From Oppiella nova (lineage: Eukaryota; Arthropoda; Arachnida; Sarcoptiformes; Oppiidae): DNA of 21,094 nucleotides. A program made the translations under genes and the position numbers. Each line of letters begins with the position of its first letter. Positions within the stretch are counted from its first letter, which is position 1. Of the stretch, positions 9,803-20,415 are shown piece by piece. The notes under the pieces were generated by a model. It ran no database searches. It worked only from the letters and a program-made list of their open reading frames with translations, and was not told where the DNA came from. The stretch spans positions 1 through 21,094 of the forward strand of contig CAJPVJ010000719.1 of the NCBI GenBank assembly GCA_905397405.1. The letters are read 5' to 3'.

Positions 9803-11216
9803 AAGAAATTAGTACAATAATTATGACTAAAATGAGTGCAAAAATGTAATGTTAACTTATTTTCAATGATAAGTTACTACTAATAGAGTTAATAACTGTT
9901 TGTTTGATGGGTTGGTTATTTGGAGAAATGAAAAATTAATAATAATTTAAACCTAATATAACATAAGCTTATTAATGATTAGCTCTTTAATTATGCTCAA
10001 CAATAGTGAATATAATTCTCGTATAACTGACGATCGCATCAATTATCAGATATTTGTTATAATTTATAATATATTAGACTTAAAACATTTTGTGTAACTT
10101 TTAGTCTTAAGGTTGGACCCAATTATTGGAATTTGTTGTGTTTTTAGTTGTTTTAGAATTTTCAATGAATTATTAGTATTGGTTGCGATGACGAGGGATA
10201 TTGTTGTGTGGTTTGTTGTATTGTATAATCCTTTTGGTATAATTTATTAATAGTGTGTCTTAAAGCAGATAATTATGAATTAATAATTATTAATAAACTA
10301 TAACTCTTAGTGGTGTTGTTTTTAATAAAACTTTGCAATTATTATAAAAACGATCGTTAATGTGATGTTAACGATGGGATGAGACGATGAGTTGACAGTG
10401 AGATCTCTCTTCTTCATCAACACCTGATCGATGACATGAATGACACAAAGAAATTAGTACAATAATTATGACTAAAATGAGTGCAAAAATGTAATGTTAA
10501 CTTATTTTCAATGATAAGTTACTACTAATAGAGTTAATAACTGTTTGTTTGATGGGTTGGTTATTTGGAGAAATTAAAAATTAATAATAATTTAAACCTA
10601 ATATAACATAAGCTTATTAATGATTAGCTCTTTAATTATGCTCAACAATAGTGAATATAATTCTCGTATAACTGACGATCGCATCAATGATCAGATATTT
10701 GTTATAATTTATAATATATTAGACTTAAAACATTTTGTGTAACTTTTAGTCTTAAGGTTGGACCCAATTATTGGAATTTGTTGTGTTTTTAGTTGTTTTA
10801 GAATTTTCAATCAATTAGTATTGGTTGCGATGACGAGGGGTATTGTTGTGTGGTTTGTTGTATTGTATAATCCTTTTGGTATAATTTATTAATAGTGTGT
10901 CTTAAAGCAGATAATTATGAATTAATAATTATTAATAAACTATAACTCTTAGTGGTGTTGGTTTTAATAAAACTTTGCAATTATTATAAAAACGATCGTT
11001 AATGTGATGTTAACGATGGGATGAGACGATGAGTTGACAGTGAGATCTCTCTTCTTCATCAACACCTGATCGATGACATGAATGACACATTTTAATAAAA
11101 CTTTGCAATTATTATAAAAACGATCGTTAATGTGATGTTAACGATGGGATGAGACGATGAGTTGACAGTGAGATCTCTCTTCTTCATCAACACCTGATCG
11201 ATGACATGAATGACAC
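9803..11216. repeat. Fas1: Unmerged assembly bubble: 3' end and downstream of Fas1 repeated three times
   Basis: Bases 9803-10446 and 10448-11088 are about 99% identical, differing at a few bases plus one 3-base indel, and the last 127 bases occur a third time at 11090-11216. Single 'a' bases sit at 10447 and 11089. The two long copies are identical over exactly their first 127 bases (9803-9929) and exactly their last 127 (10320-10446) and differ only inside, as two arms of a k=127 bubble do. The repeated end codes for the last about 40 residues of Fas1, giving two spurious partial copies of its terminal exon. Confidence 0.9.
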
Positions 11217-11285
11217 CATTGATGGCCTGAACATCGGGTCTCACAATGCGAGCTCTTCTGCCCTCCCATTCAATATAGAGATTAC
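11092..11285 (-). CDS. Fas1: Terminal Fas1 exon with GPI signal
   Basis: Acceptor TTCACAG|GT (11286/11285), stop TAA at 11094-11092. It codes for NLYIEWEGRRARIVRPDVQ, then INGVIHVIDQVLMKKRD, the end of FAS1 domain 4, and the hydrophobic anchor signal. The part left of 11217 is also found at 10320-10446 and 10962-11088 through assembly duplication. Confidence 0.88.
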
Positions 11286-14200
11286 CTGTGAATTGAATCA
11301 AACAAATGATTAATTGAAGTGTTTTAATGTGGATCACGTATTTAGTATCGCATTTTGCGATCATATATGGGGTCTATGGGGCCATTCATTTCGTAGATTC
11401 ATATCTAGAGCGCAGGCAGATGTCATGTCACTAGTTGCCGGGCTAATAGCTTTGGGAAGTGGTGGTCAGATGTCTACTAAACTACTCTGGCATTGACCCC
11501 ATATACAATACAGTAATAGTTAATTATAGGGAAAATATACTGTTTATCCTAATGATAACTACCAAATGGCAATATAAACACCACTCCATTGAGTATTTGT
11601 GTAAAAACTTTCATTTGACTAACCCTTCGGATGACTAACTCTTACGATAACATGCATTACATGTAATACTTATTACCGTATAATTTAGTAACGAATTTTC
11701 ATTTGCATTCATTAAATTGGCTGCAATTATGAGTTTTTAAAACTTATTAAATACTAGTTTCTGTACTAGCATCTAAATATCCAATCAGAAACTCCCTTAA
11801 ATTTAGTGATAAAAAGTACAAAAATATGATATCTTCACAAAACTGACGGACTTTTATTTATATATGAATCGATTTCTTATAAATCATTTGCTATTAATTG
11901 CGATAAAATCTAAACTTAATTACACTTTGAGAGCAAAACTATTCAGTAATCGATTTGAATTTACTAAACGCCTAATCAAATACTAAAGGATTGGCCACAG
12001 AATCGTATGAATCGTTGCTCTCTTTGGTTATCCTTCACATCAAAAACCATACATTTGGTTGACTTTTGGTTTGAAATGAATACAAGAAATTCAGGTTTAA
12101 GATGAAGACGACTAACGAAACGTTTTTTCTGAAGTCATATTAAGATCTTTTCTTTAGTCTTAAACAACGAATACATCAAACGTTTTGCAAATCTATGCCT
12201 TAATCGTTAAGTTAGTGAAAAACAAAACTATGTTTTATTCAATTATTCTTTTGTAGTAAATATTTCTTTGATTACTATCTTATAGTCGTTTTCAATGGAT
12301 ATAATAAAACAAAATATTTTGATTTATGTAAATATGTTGAACCGAAAAGACTAAGAAATGCTTTTGTTTGTTGTTTGCATTGAAAACATAATTCTATGCA
12401 AAGAGGCATTCAATAAATGAATTACAAAATCGCGTTCACTCTTATAATTAGTCTTGAATTACATTTGAATATCGCAATGAAACCTAATTTACTCTCTCTT
12501 TGTCTGTAAGGAAATTATGTTATTTGAATCTGTGGTTGAAATTATAATCTTTTTGAACGAATCACTTTTTTCGTAACTTATAATAACCTAAACTGAAGAT
12601 AATTTCTAAATTGAGTGGAAATTATCTAACGTTAGCTCAATGTTGAGCCAAATTATTTCATAGCAATCATCAGCTCTCATGACTCGACTCAAGATTCTTG
12701 AGTAAAGAATTAAATGCATTTAAACTCTAATTTCTCAATCATTGCATTAAAACAACTTTTTGAGACAATTGTAAATCGTTTGTAATAATAGAAACCCAAC
12801 AAATAATCTAATATCAAGATAATTATCATATATCATAATAGATGCCAAATTGTAATTGATTTGTGACTAAATGGTAATTTAGTGGTCATCAGAAATACAT
12901 TTTTCAAAAGATTAAGTCTTTTCAAATGTACACAAAGTATATGAAGAGGTCATAAACCGAAGGGACGGTTACCGTATGGGTGACGGTATGCCGTGATAGG
13001 AGGGGGTGTAGTGTTAGGGTTGAGACGACGGTAGAGTAAATATAAAATTGAAAAAATTTCTATTGAAAAGTGGTTTTAAACTAAAGGGCTGATGACATGA
13101 CATGAGAGCAGAATTGAAGGTCAATAGCACTGCCAAAAGTGAACAGGACTTTAATTTTTAATAATAAAAAATCCAAAACCACTTGACTGTGACTTTCTAT
13201 TACTGTCACTACAATAGATATATTAAGTTATACTTTAATAACTATATAATTATTATATATAGTCTATATTCGTGTCATTCTTATATTAAATTTTCAATTA
13301 TTTTCGTTTGGGAACAAAAACTGCGGTTTTTATCGAAATTTCGGCAAAATTATGGAAAATAAGTTTTTGTGAATTATGGGGAAAGACATACCGAATCCGA
13401 CTGAGCTTTTGGCCACTTTTAGTATGCCTTTCACGGTATGTATTGTATCGAACTGTGTCTCCAGTTGTGTCGATGAGATTTGTTGGTTCACTACTAAATG
13501 TCTGTCCAGTATCTGCTTTGTTAGACACGAGGGGCACAAAAAAGCAAGAATTAAACAAATTATAGCTATTATTCAAAAACATAAATCTTCTTAAACATCA
13601 CAAAAATAAAATATTTTCGCTTTAAAGTCAATTCAAATTGAGTCTGAAATATATACGCAAACAAAATCAACAAAAAACCTGACTATGACTTAAGTGCCGG
13701 GGATTATGGAGTTTGCAGTTCTCACAGCCAAATATCATTTCATCTTTTTCTTATTCAAACTTCAAAATTATTTATTATACACTAATTCTTAGTTATTTTT
13801 TCCACAAAATTTATTCCAAAAATATCTAACTATTTATTTGTTTTTTATATCAATTTTACGATTAATTGCATTAATTTTATGCCTCAAAAGTACTCTGTTT
13901 TGCGAAAATTTTTTATTTTTATATTTCATTTACGATCGCGTCGTTTGTCATTAGAAAAATATTTGTTTCCGACGCAAACGATTGCAAAGATTACATACAT
14001 TTCTGGTGTTTGCGGGAAATAACTTCATTTCCAACTGTTTATATTCCGACGGATTCTCTCTCTTGAACTGATCCCAGGCGTCATTGGAGGGCACGAAGTA
14101 TGTGAACCGTCTGTCCTCTCGGAGCAGCTGTTCGTTCCAGTTCTGGTTCCCCTGTCTTCCCAACTCGAAGGAGAAGGACAGGGAGGGGTCGGTCTTCAGC

Positions 14201-17200
14201 TTGTCGTAGATGTTCTGGAAAGGCATTCCCAGCACCCGATCGATGATGTGAATGATGCCATTCGTGGCGCCGATGTCTGCCTGAACTGCGGTCGCATTGA
14301 CTCCTCCGCCTTCGACTGTGAGCCGAGTGTTGGCGTCGTCGCCGACCACTCGGAAGAAAAGACTTCGCCGATTGTCAGCCGACAACACCTCCGGTTTGAT
14401 TCCGCGGCGAATGTCGTCCGTCGAGACGGACTGTTGGGACACCATATGGAGGCGCAGGAGATCTCTGAGTTGATCGATGTTTTTGATGAGATAATCCACT
14501 TTATTGTCGTTTTCACTCTCATTCAGATTACTGAAGGCGGCGTCAGTCGGCGCTAATATGGTCTTCTGCTCGAGTCGACTGATCTCTGATCTAATCTCTG
14601 GCACCAAATCCAAGAGTTTGTTGAACGTCTTGAGTCGTCCATCGCTTTCCTGATGAAGGAAGTCAATGATTGAGGTGTCGATAATCATCAGCGGTTTCTC
14701 GATGAGATGGACGACACCATTCTTGACGGGAATGTTGGCTCTGAGCACACGACTCATGACAACCCCCTTGTTATGTCTGGGATCGGCTTTAATGGTATTC
14801 GACTGAACATAATATGTTTGCTCAGGATTTATACGAAGGGTTCGGTTAATCAAAGAGAGCTCCACATTGACGGTCGCGTCGTTGGCGGCCGACCGGTACG
14901 ACTCCTTTCCCATCACATTCAGGAATAGGACGTGGTTTGGGATGACGTGTCCGAGCACTACATACTTGTCGAAGAGCTCGGGCCGCACGTCGCCGATGGG
15001 CACGAAGAAGGTATGGTTGCCCGTCCTCTCGAAGACGGCCTCCTGTTTATTGTTTGTGATCTTATTGTAGTAGTTATCCCATCGCTCGTCGATGCCGTAG
15101 ATGTTGGGCTGACTAATGAGCTCGAGTGCGAAGGGGGGCAGAGGTGTCGACGGAATGTAAGGCTCGAGGGCCTCGTCAATGATGTACAGCAGTTGCTCGC
15201 CATTAGTACCACGAAGTGTGTACTCTTTGATGATCTTCGCGTTATTCACGTAAAACTCTTTGATATCCTGATGGAAGTACTCGTGATGACCGACAGGTCG
15301 ACGCTCCTTATAGCTCAGGTAAAGGGGAGCCGCTTCTTGAAGGGATGAGCTGACACTATACGGAAACGACTCCTTCTTCACCACCACTCCGACTGTAATT
15401 TAAATCGTGTTTTCAATTAATTTGTTTTTAGCCTTCATTTAAAAAAAGCATTCAATAGCAATCAAAATAGTAATCAAAATACTATACAAAGTATTGAATA
15501 AATGGATTGTAAACTCAATTAAGATATGATGTCATTATCAATGACTTTGATATACGGAATATTTTAAACATACTGTCAATACAATGAATGGTGTTTTTTT
15601 GTATTCCTAATGATTGCCTAAAGTCTATCATTAAAAAGTGAAAGTTTTTTAGCTTGTTATTGATTTGTGCCGAAAGCCGAGTGCACTAACACTACCACAC
15701 AGTGTTTGACGAGAAATTCAATGCACTTTAAATCAATTATATTCATAATTATATGGAAATCAAAGGGGTCTTTCCACCAGGAATTCTGAGCTATACTACA
15801 GTTACAGTGGAATTGAATAAAATATTTGGCAAAACATGACACAAAAATCCGGAGCTTTGCAACAATGACTGCTCTGAATGACTATTAAGCCAATGATAAA
15901 CATGTCTATTGTGTTGTTTATGTTCACAAAATTCATTTCATTTCTCCCTTTTCTCGAAGAATTGATGACATTTGGGTTGAGAGCAAAGAATTTAGTGAAA
16001 CTGAACCAAAAAAGTTTTTGCTCCCAAATCGACACTTCAGAGCCATATATAACTACTTTGGAGGACATATAAGTTATATTGTGTTCGGGAACCCCAAAAC
16101 TGAGAGGGGAGACTTGTTATGCAATGTTAGCAATGTTATGCAAACTTAGCTGTTTGTATTGGCGCTGGTATTTATTGTATCAGCAGTTTTTTATCTACGA
16201 ATTCATAACATATTGTGAATATTATAAAAGTATTTCTATTTTGACGCTGATATTCATTATTCTATTGTAAACTATAGTCACAGTTATAAATAGCTAATTG
16301 CTTCTTAATTGATTTCAACTCCCAGTCCTCTACTAGTCCTCTACTAGTCCTCTACCAGTGCTCCAAACAGTCATCTCAAGCGCCCCTAAAAAACTGTCAC
16401 TTTTATTAAATGATCTCATATTATGTAAAGCACTGTTAAGGAGATAACATTGAATTCTGTACTGATTTGTTCACTCATTTTGCAAAACCATTATTTAGAG
16501 TTTTGTCAGAATATTAATGAGTAAAACAAAGCGCTTGTAAATTGCATTACTGTCTGCCAGTGCCTAATGTATTGTCAATAATAGGCAAATGAACACTAAA
16601 TGCCTGAATATGTCGAGTGTCTTAAGTCTAAATCCATTAGTAATTGGATATCTTGTTATTCTGCAATTTATTTGAGACATTTAAAGACATATTTAACCAC
16701 AAAATGTATCCATTTATGTAATATTCTTGTCATTCAGTAGTTTTGTGGCAAACATTCAATACGTGTTGAATGGTGTGAATGGTATGAGAATAATGTATTC
16801 AATCACATCTGCCAACCATTTTAATTGTGCCAACCATTTAGATTATCTCAACATAGAGTACGAGATCTACATTTGAATCCATTCATTGCATTATCAATAA
16901 ATAAAAACATCCGCTCTTCAGACTCATCTCAAGTGAAGTCAGGGATAACTATACAAACACTACAGCTATTGATTGATTGAAAGGCAAAACTAATTCATAA
17001 AATTGCTTTTCATATACACAGCCAACACTAAATAAATACTATTTTATTTTTCAATAACTTTTCCATCAAATTATATATTTTTATATTTCATAAATCAGTT
17101 TCAGATCAGGAATTCTGGGTTCAAAATGTTATTCCAGCAAAAAATGAGCTCAATTTCTAAGCATCTCTTACAAGTAAAGTAGAAAATAATGTCTAAAACG

Positions 17201-17635
17201 CTGTATATTTCGACCACAAAATTGGAGGAAACGTAGGTCTGAGGGGAAACACCGATTCCTATCCATATATCATATACGGTGTACTGAACACCAGACTATT
17301 GTTCAAGTTATCATTGATTATCAATTTAGTGAATAAATGCGAATAAAGTCTTCGTTTTATTGTCTAAGAGTCGAGACATTTATTAATAGCCCATTATATA
17401 TGACTTTGTGTTCAAACAAATAAGTTTAAGTAAATAATAGACGACAGGAATAGTATGAGTGGTGAGGCATATAATACATACCGGTGTGATATGAGGCTAT
17501 TTTGTCCAAAACGTCTTTTCGCAGTCGTTTGGCCTCCAGTTTCTCGATGGCCGCGTTGGTCGGCGCCAACACTGTCGATGACTTGTGCTGAAGAAATACT
17601 TGCATTACTGGATCCCTGTCCACCAGTTCTTTGAA
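11092..17635 (-). CDS. Fas1: Fasciclin 1, GPI-anchored FAS1-domain adhesion protein, 5' end missing
   Basis: Four exons (17635-17482, 15392-13999, 13512-13392, 11285-11092) join in phases 1, 0 and 1 into 620 residues plus stop. Insect Fas1 is about 650 residues, so only the signal peptide and the first residues are missing. Four FAS1 domains are visible by their paired motifs: STVLAPTNAAI to LLYIIDEALEPY; HTFFVPIGDV to GVVHLIEKPLMIID; KTILAPTDAAF to GIIHIIDRVLGMPF; FTYFVPSNDAW to GVIHVIDQVLM. VEGGGVNATAVQADIG and SNTIKAD closely match Drosophila Fas1. The C-terminus is a small-residue site (VNSSS) followed by a hydrophobic tail (IVNITLTIVFIIIAKFY), a GPI-anchor signal. In insects Fas1 acts as a homophilic adhesion protein on axons. 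Its last exon is triplicated by an assembly fault. Confidence 0.92.
11286..13391 (-). other. Fas1: Fas1 intron before the terminal exon
   Basis: About 2.1 kb, AT-rich. It contains a possible short inverted-repeat element (11364-11505) and a G-rich, palindrome-rich patch at 12961-13030. I see no coding sequence in it. Confidence 0.6.
11364..11505. mobile_element. Possible MITE-like element with short terminal inverted repeats
   Basis: The ends TATATGGGGTC (11364-11374) and GACCCCATATA (11495-11505) are perfect inverted repeats that extend imperfectly inward. They enclose about 120 bases that are less AT-rich than the surroundings, with CAGATGTC occurring twice. If TA is the target duplication, this suits a Tc1/mariner-type MITE. 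Only one copy is visible, so it may be chance. Confidence 0.3.
13392..13512 (-). CDS. Fas1: Fas1 exon in FAS1 domain 4
   Basis: The exon is 121 bases, with acceptor AAAGCAG|ATA (13513/13512) and donor TTCG|GTATGT (13392/13391). It codes for ILDRHLVVNQQISS through KVAKSSVGF, the 'I-L-x-R-H-L' helix after the first FAS1 strand and the following strand. Phase 0 in and phase 1 out match both neighbours. Confidence 0.85.
13513..13998 (-). other. Fas1: Fas1 intron
   Basis: A 486-base AT-rich intron with GTATGT donor and AAAGCAG acceptor; nothing else was seen in it. Confidence 0.65.
13999..15392 (-). CDS. Fas1: Large Fas1 exon: rest of domain 1, domains 2 and 3, most of domain 4
   Basis: Acceptor TTACAG|TC (15393/15392) and donor AAT|GTATGT (13999/13998) give 1394 bases with no stop. 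It carries the conserved H-box sequences of domains 1-3 and the opening of domain 4 (RRFTYFVPSNDAWDQF). Possible N-glycosylation sites include NHT, NRT, NES and NAT. Its GC content is clearly above the flanking introns. Confidence 0.92.
15393..17481 (-). other. Fas1: Fas1 intron
   Basis: A 2.1-kb AT-rich intron with GTATGT donor and TTACAG acceptor. Apart from a short tandem repeat at 16324-16356, nothing is recognisable; open stretches near 15802-16270 look like chance. Confidence 0.65.
16324..16356. repeat. 11-base tandem repeat, three copies
   Basis: AGTCCTCTACT occurs three times in a row (the last copy ends in C), inside a Fas1 intron. Confidence 0.85.
17482..17635 (-). CDS. Fas1: Fas1 exon with the start of FAS1 domain 1
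   Basis: Acceptor TGTATAG|TTC (17636/17635) and donor ACCG|GTATGT (17482/17481, phase 1). It codes for FKELVDRDPVMQVFLQ, then STVLAPTNAAIEKLE and KIASYHT, the first strand and helices of a FAS1 fold. At least one earlier exon with the signal peptide must lie to the right. Confidence 0.85.
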
Positions 17636-18047
17636 CTATACATTTTTTGTGGGACAATAAAAATATGATTAAACATTAATTAGATGTTTTATACTCAGTG
17701 TTTGGTTATATTGTCAGAAAAGTCACTCAAAAAGAAACTCAATTAAAGTGTTGTTCCAGTTTTTTGAATATCGATTTTTGCTTTTTATTTTTCTCTACAT
17801 TTAGGTTTCAATTTATTTTCTTTTTCATACAATTCATCAAAAACTCTATTTTAATGGGAATACGAAATGTGTTCTAAATTTGCATAAAGTTTTTGATAGT
17901 TTAGTAAAAATATTTCCTCTCTATTTATCCATGAATTTGATGTTTCAATATAAGGAAAACATTTAAATGAAAAGATATGTTATGATGTCTTATGGCGTGT
18001 GTTGTTTGTGGCACTAAAATAATAGTCGGATATGAGATAACTATCGA

Positions 18048-18064
18048 TGTGTGTGTGTGTGTGT

Positions 18065-18100
<36 letters not shown>

Positions 18101-18105
18101 AGAAG
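18048..18105. repeat. Compound GT/GA microsatellite
   Basis: A run of (TG)n from 18048 to about 18065 passes into (GA)n up to about 18098, then an impure purine tail. Reading frames through it are low-complexity only. Confidence 0.95.
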
Positions 18106-19427
18106 GGACACAAGAAATGTATTTCTCGCGAGCACTGGCATCAGTAATAACATTGTCTGTAGTGTTGCCAGAGTTTACTCGTGAGGGCATAGGGTATGGA
18201 AACGCGAGAACAAAAAGTTTCGCTTTGAATTGCATTTATAGTCAGCTTTTATAACGACATTCAAGTATGAAAAGCCATCAAAAGTTATATTAATGTCTGA
18301 GAGCAGAGACACCACTAATATCATAGACACGAATACTAGTATCATATATGACGCCAATAATAACTACCCGTCTATTCAAAAACAAAGCCAATTCTGGGTT
18401 TACTTTAGAGCTATGGACCAAAAAATAACATTAAGCGTAAAATTGTTGCCATTCAGTGAACATTGGAGTGTTATTCAGTGAACAAATCAATATTTATCAT
18501 ATGTTTAATTAATTTCGCTTCAATACCACTGAATTTTATACTATTTTCACAGTACATGTCATTTGAATCCAAAAATAGTACACCAGTTATGAGAAAATAT
18601 ATTCTTGTCTTTGTGTTTATTTTTACCTATTTTCGAGAACATGAAATCAAATACAGTTTTAAAGCAAAGTCGTGCGAAATGCAATTTTCATGGACTCCAA
18701 CGGCAACTACTAGTTTGCATCCCTGGGTGTACTGACTTTGGCGTCGCTCCCAATGTCCATACGAACTGTTTTATTGCTTTATTTCATGTCTCGTATGAAT
18801 CATACAATTCACTCCAAAAGGGGATAAATTGGAGTATCGATTGATAAACTAAAAAATAATATATAAACTCTCTATTCACCAATTTGATATACATAGACTT
18901 ATAAAATCAATATTTTTGTCGTCACTTTATTTATGAGATTATTATCAAATATATTAGAAAATATATTTCAGACTCATATGTATGCGAGAGTTATGAATGA
19001 TTCTGTGTTAAACTCATTTCCATTACATTCTCATTGGTTTTTAGTGTGTTTTTTGTGTAACTTTTTTCATAGCCGTTCAGCTCTAAGGCTAAGGGCGAGG
19101 GAACGGAACAGTCGACGAGTTTTTCACAAAAACTATTTTGTGAGAAATGAAAGCAACAAAATTACGAAAAGCATAACTGAGTACAGAGTTTGACATTAAG
19201 ACAGAGAACCGGCATTTCCAGAGACACAACACATAGTGTATTCAATACACGCTATTATGACTTCAGACAAAATTTTCAGGTGTTTTCGCGACACAACTTC
19301 TCTCCGAAAAATACTATTATTATTATGTAGTCGAGTGAATAGAAAAAACTTTCTTAAGGACGAGTTTATTGATCTCTAATAACAATCAGATATTTTAACA
19401 AATTATTTATGAAATTGTTTTCGAGTC

Positions 19428-19453
19428 GAGAGAGAGAGAGAGAGAGAGAGAGA
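19428..19453. repeat. GA microsatellite
   Basis: An uninterrupted (GA)13 run. Confidence 0.95.
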
Positions 19454-19906
19454 AAATCAAATTATAAAAAGTCAAATTGATTGAATTTTTGTAAAAATTT
19501 GTTAAAAACAAAAATTATTATTTTCTGAAACTATTTTTTATTCTTATCTTTTTGAGGAGTTTAATGAAAAAAGTTTTAAATTAAAGAATTGCAAAATAAT
19601 TATCTCTTATTTCTTAGTTTTTCACAAAAACCATGTAATTAATAGCAAATGTTTTTATATAAGGAATAAAAGTGCAATAAAATTCATTAAATATTTTTAG
19701 TTGTTATGAAGTTTAAAGAGTCATTAAAACACTTGAAAACTTTATGAAGTCATTAAAATTGAACAGAATTTTTCAAACAATTAATCCAAACATGAATTGA
19801 AAGCCTTTTATGACGAAATGAAGTGCTTTTATATATTTATCTATTGTCTCAATAGTCTGGTGCTTGCGATGAGTCGCGTTTTAATTAGACTCCTTATGTC
19901 TTATAG

Positions 19907-20415
19907 TCGTGATTACGAGGCCATTGGCTCCGAGTTTGGCATTGTTTCGCTAAAACCAACACTCATTTCAGGAAATGTTTGAAACAAACTAACAAAAAGT
20001 TATCAAAATAGTGGTACTCTTTTGCATATGCATTGTGCCGGTGCATATTCTGTCTATTTCTGTATACACCGGCACTTTAAGTGTGTGTTTGCATTAATTA
20101 TAAGCCATCGATCTTGAAATTGCAATTTACTATTCATTTTCTCCTTTTGTCACATCATTATTCAAAATAAATACAACTTTTCAGTTCAAACGCAAACACG
20201 TAACTAAGGACCGAAAGGACATGAAAACCTTCACTAAAATACACTTTCGTCTCGTATATATCGATCGCCAATGGATTGTAAACATTGATAATAATACGAA
20301 AGCCATGTATTTTTGGGTACATGTCGGCGAACCTTCAAATGGCATCGAAAGTATGCCAATCACTGCACGAATTGCTCGACAATATTATGATTACAATTAC
20401 GCCAAACATAACTAA
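19907..20415 (+). CDS. Possible last two exons of an alpha-2-macroglobulin/thioester protein
   Basis: Two plus-strand blocks join in phase 0. The first (19907-19976) follows TTATAG and codes for YEAIGSEFGIVSLKPT, comparable to the VSGFIPLKPT segment of the A2M receptor-binding domain. The second (20185-20415) follows a good acceptor, ACTTTTCAG, and codes for RLVYIDRQW, then AMYFWVHVGE, then MPITARIARQYYDYNYA before a TAA. This follows the family order IYLD, then LxFxV, then LxPAxVxVYDYY, which closes A2M, CD109 and insect TEPs. The donor between them (AAT|GTTTGA) is weak. No thioester GCGEQ or other upstream domain was found, so this is either the end of a gene with distant exons or a relict fragment. 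The first block's 5' limit is uncertain. Confidence 0.4.
20035..20075. other. Short hairpin-forming inverted repeat
   Basis: GTGCCGGTGCATA (20035-20047) and TATACACCGGCAC (20063-20075) pair over 13 positions, one of them a G-T wobble, around a 15-base loop. It lies in the proposed intron of the A2M-like fragment. Function unknown. Confidence 0.6.

Larger units (their letters stand above)
17636..19850. other. Non-coding stretch upstream of the first visible Fas1 exon
   Basis: Probably an upstream Fas1 intron, since the signal-peptide exon was not found. It is AT-rich, with microsatellites and a few GC-richer patches (18110-18235, 18670-18760, 19070-19110) in which I recognise no protein. Confidence 0.45.

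Noticed and set aside
10320-11088. Alternative last exons or a partial tandem duplication of Fas1
   Set aside because: The 127-base identical edges and single-base joints show an assembly bubble.
14248-15348. Several plus-strand frames of 70-140 codons
   Set aside because: All lie opposite the well-supported large Fas1 exon and have no recognisable motif.
15878-16270. Two adjacent plus-strand frames of about 63 codons in a Fas1 intron
   Set aside because: No family resemblance, low-GC composition and no splice signals linking them.
18051-18254. Frame with an (ER)n run
   Set aside because: It is a translation of the GT/GA microsatellite plus unremarkable sequence.
18605-18844. Cys-containing plus-strand frame (CNFHGLQRQLLVCIPGC)
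   Set aside because: No signal peptide, no family match, and the frame runs into plain AT-rich sequence; kept only as a GC-richer patch.
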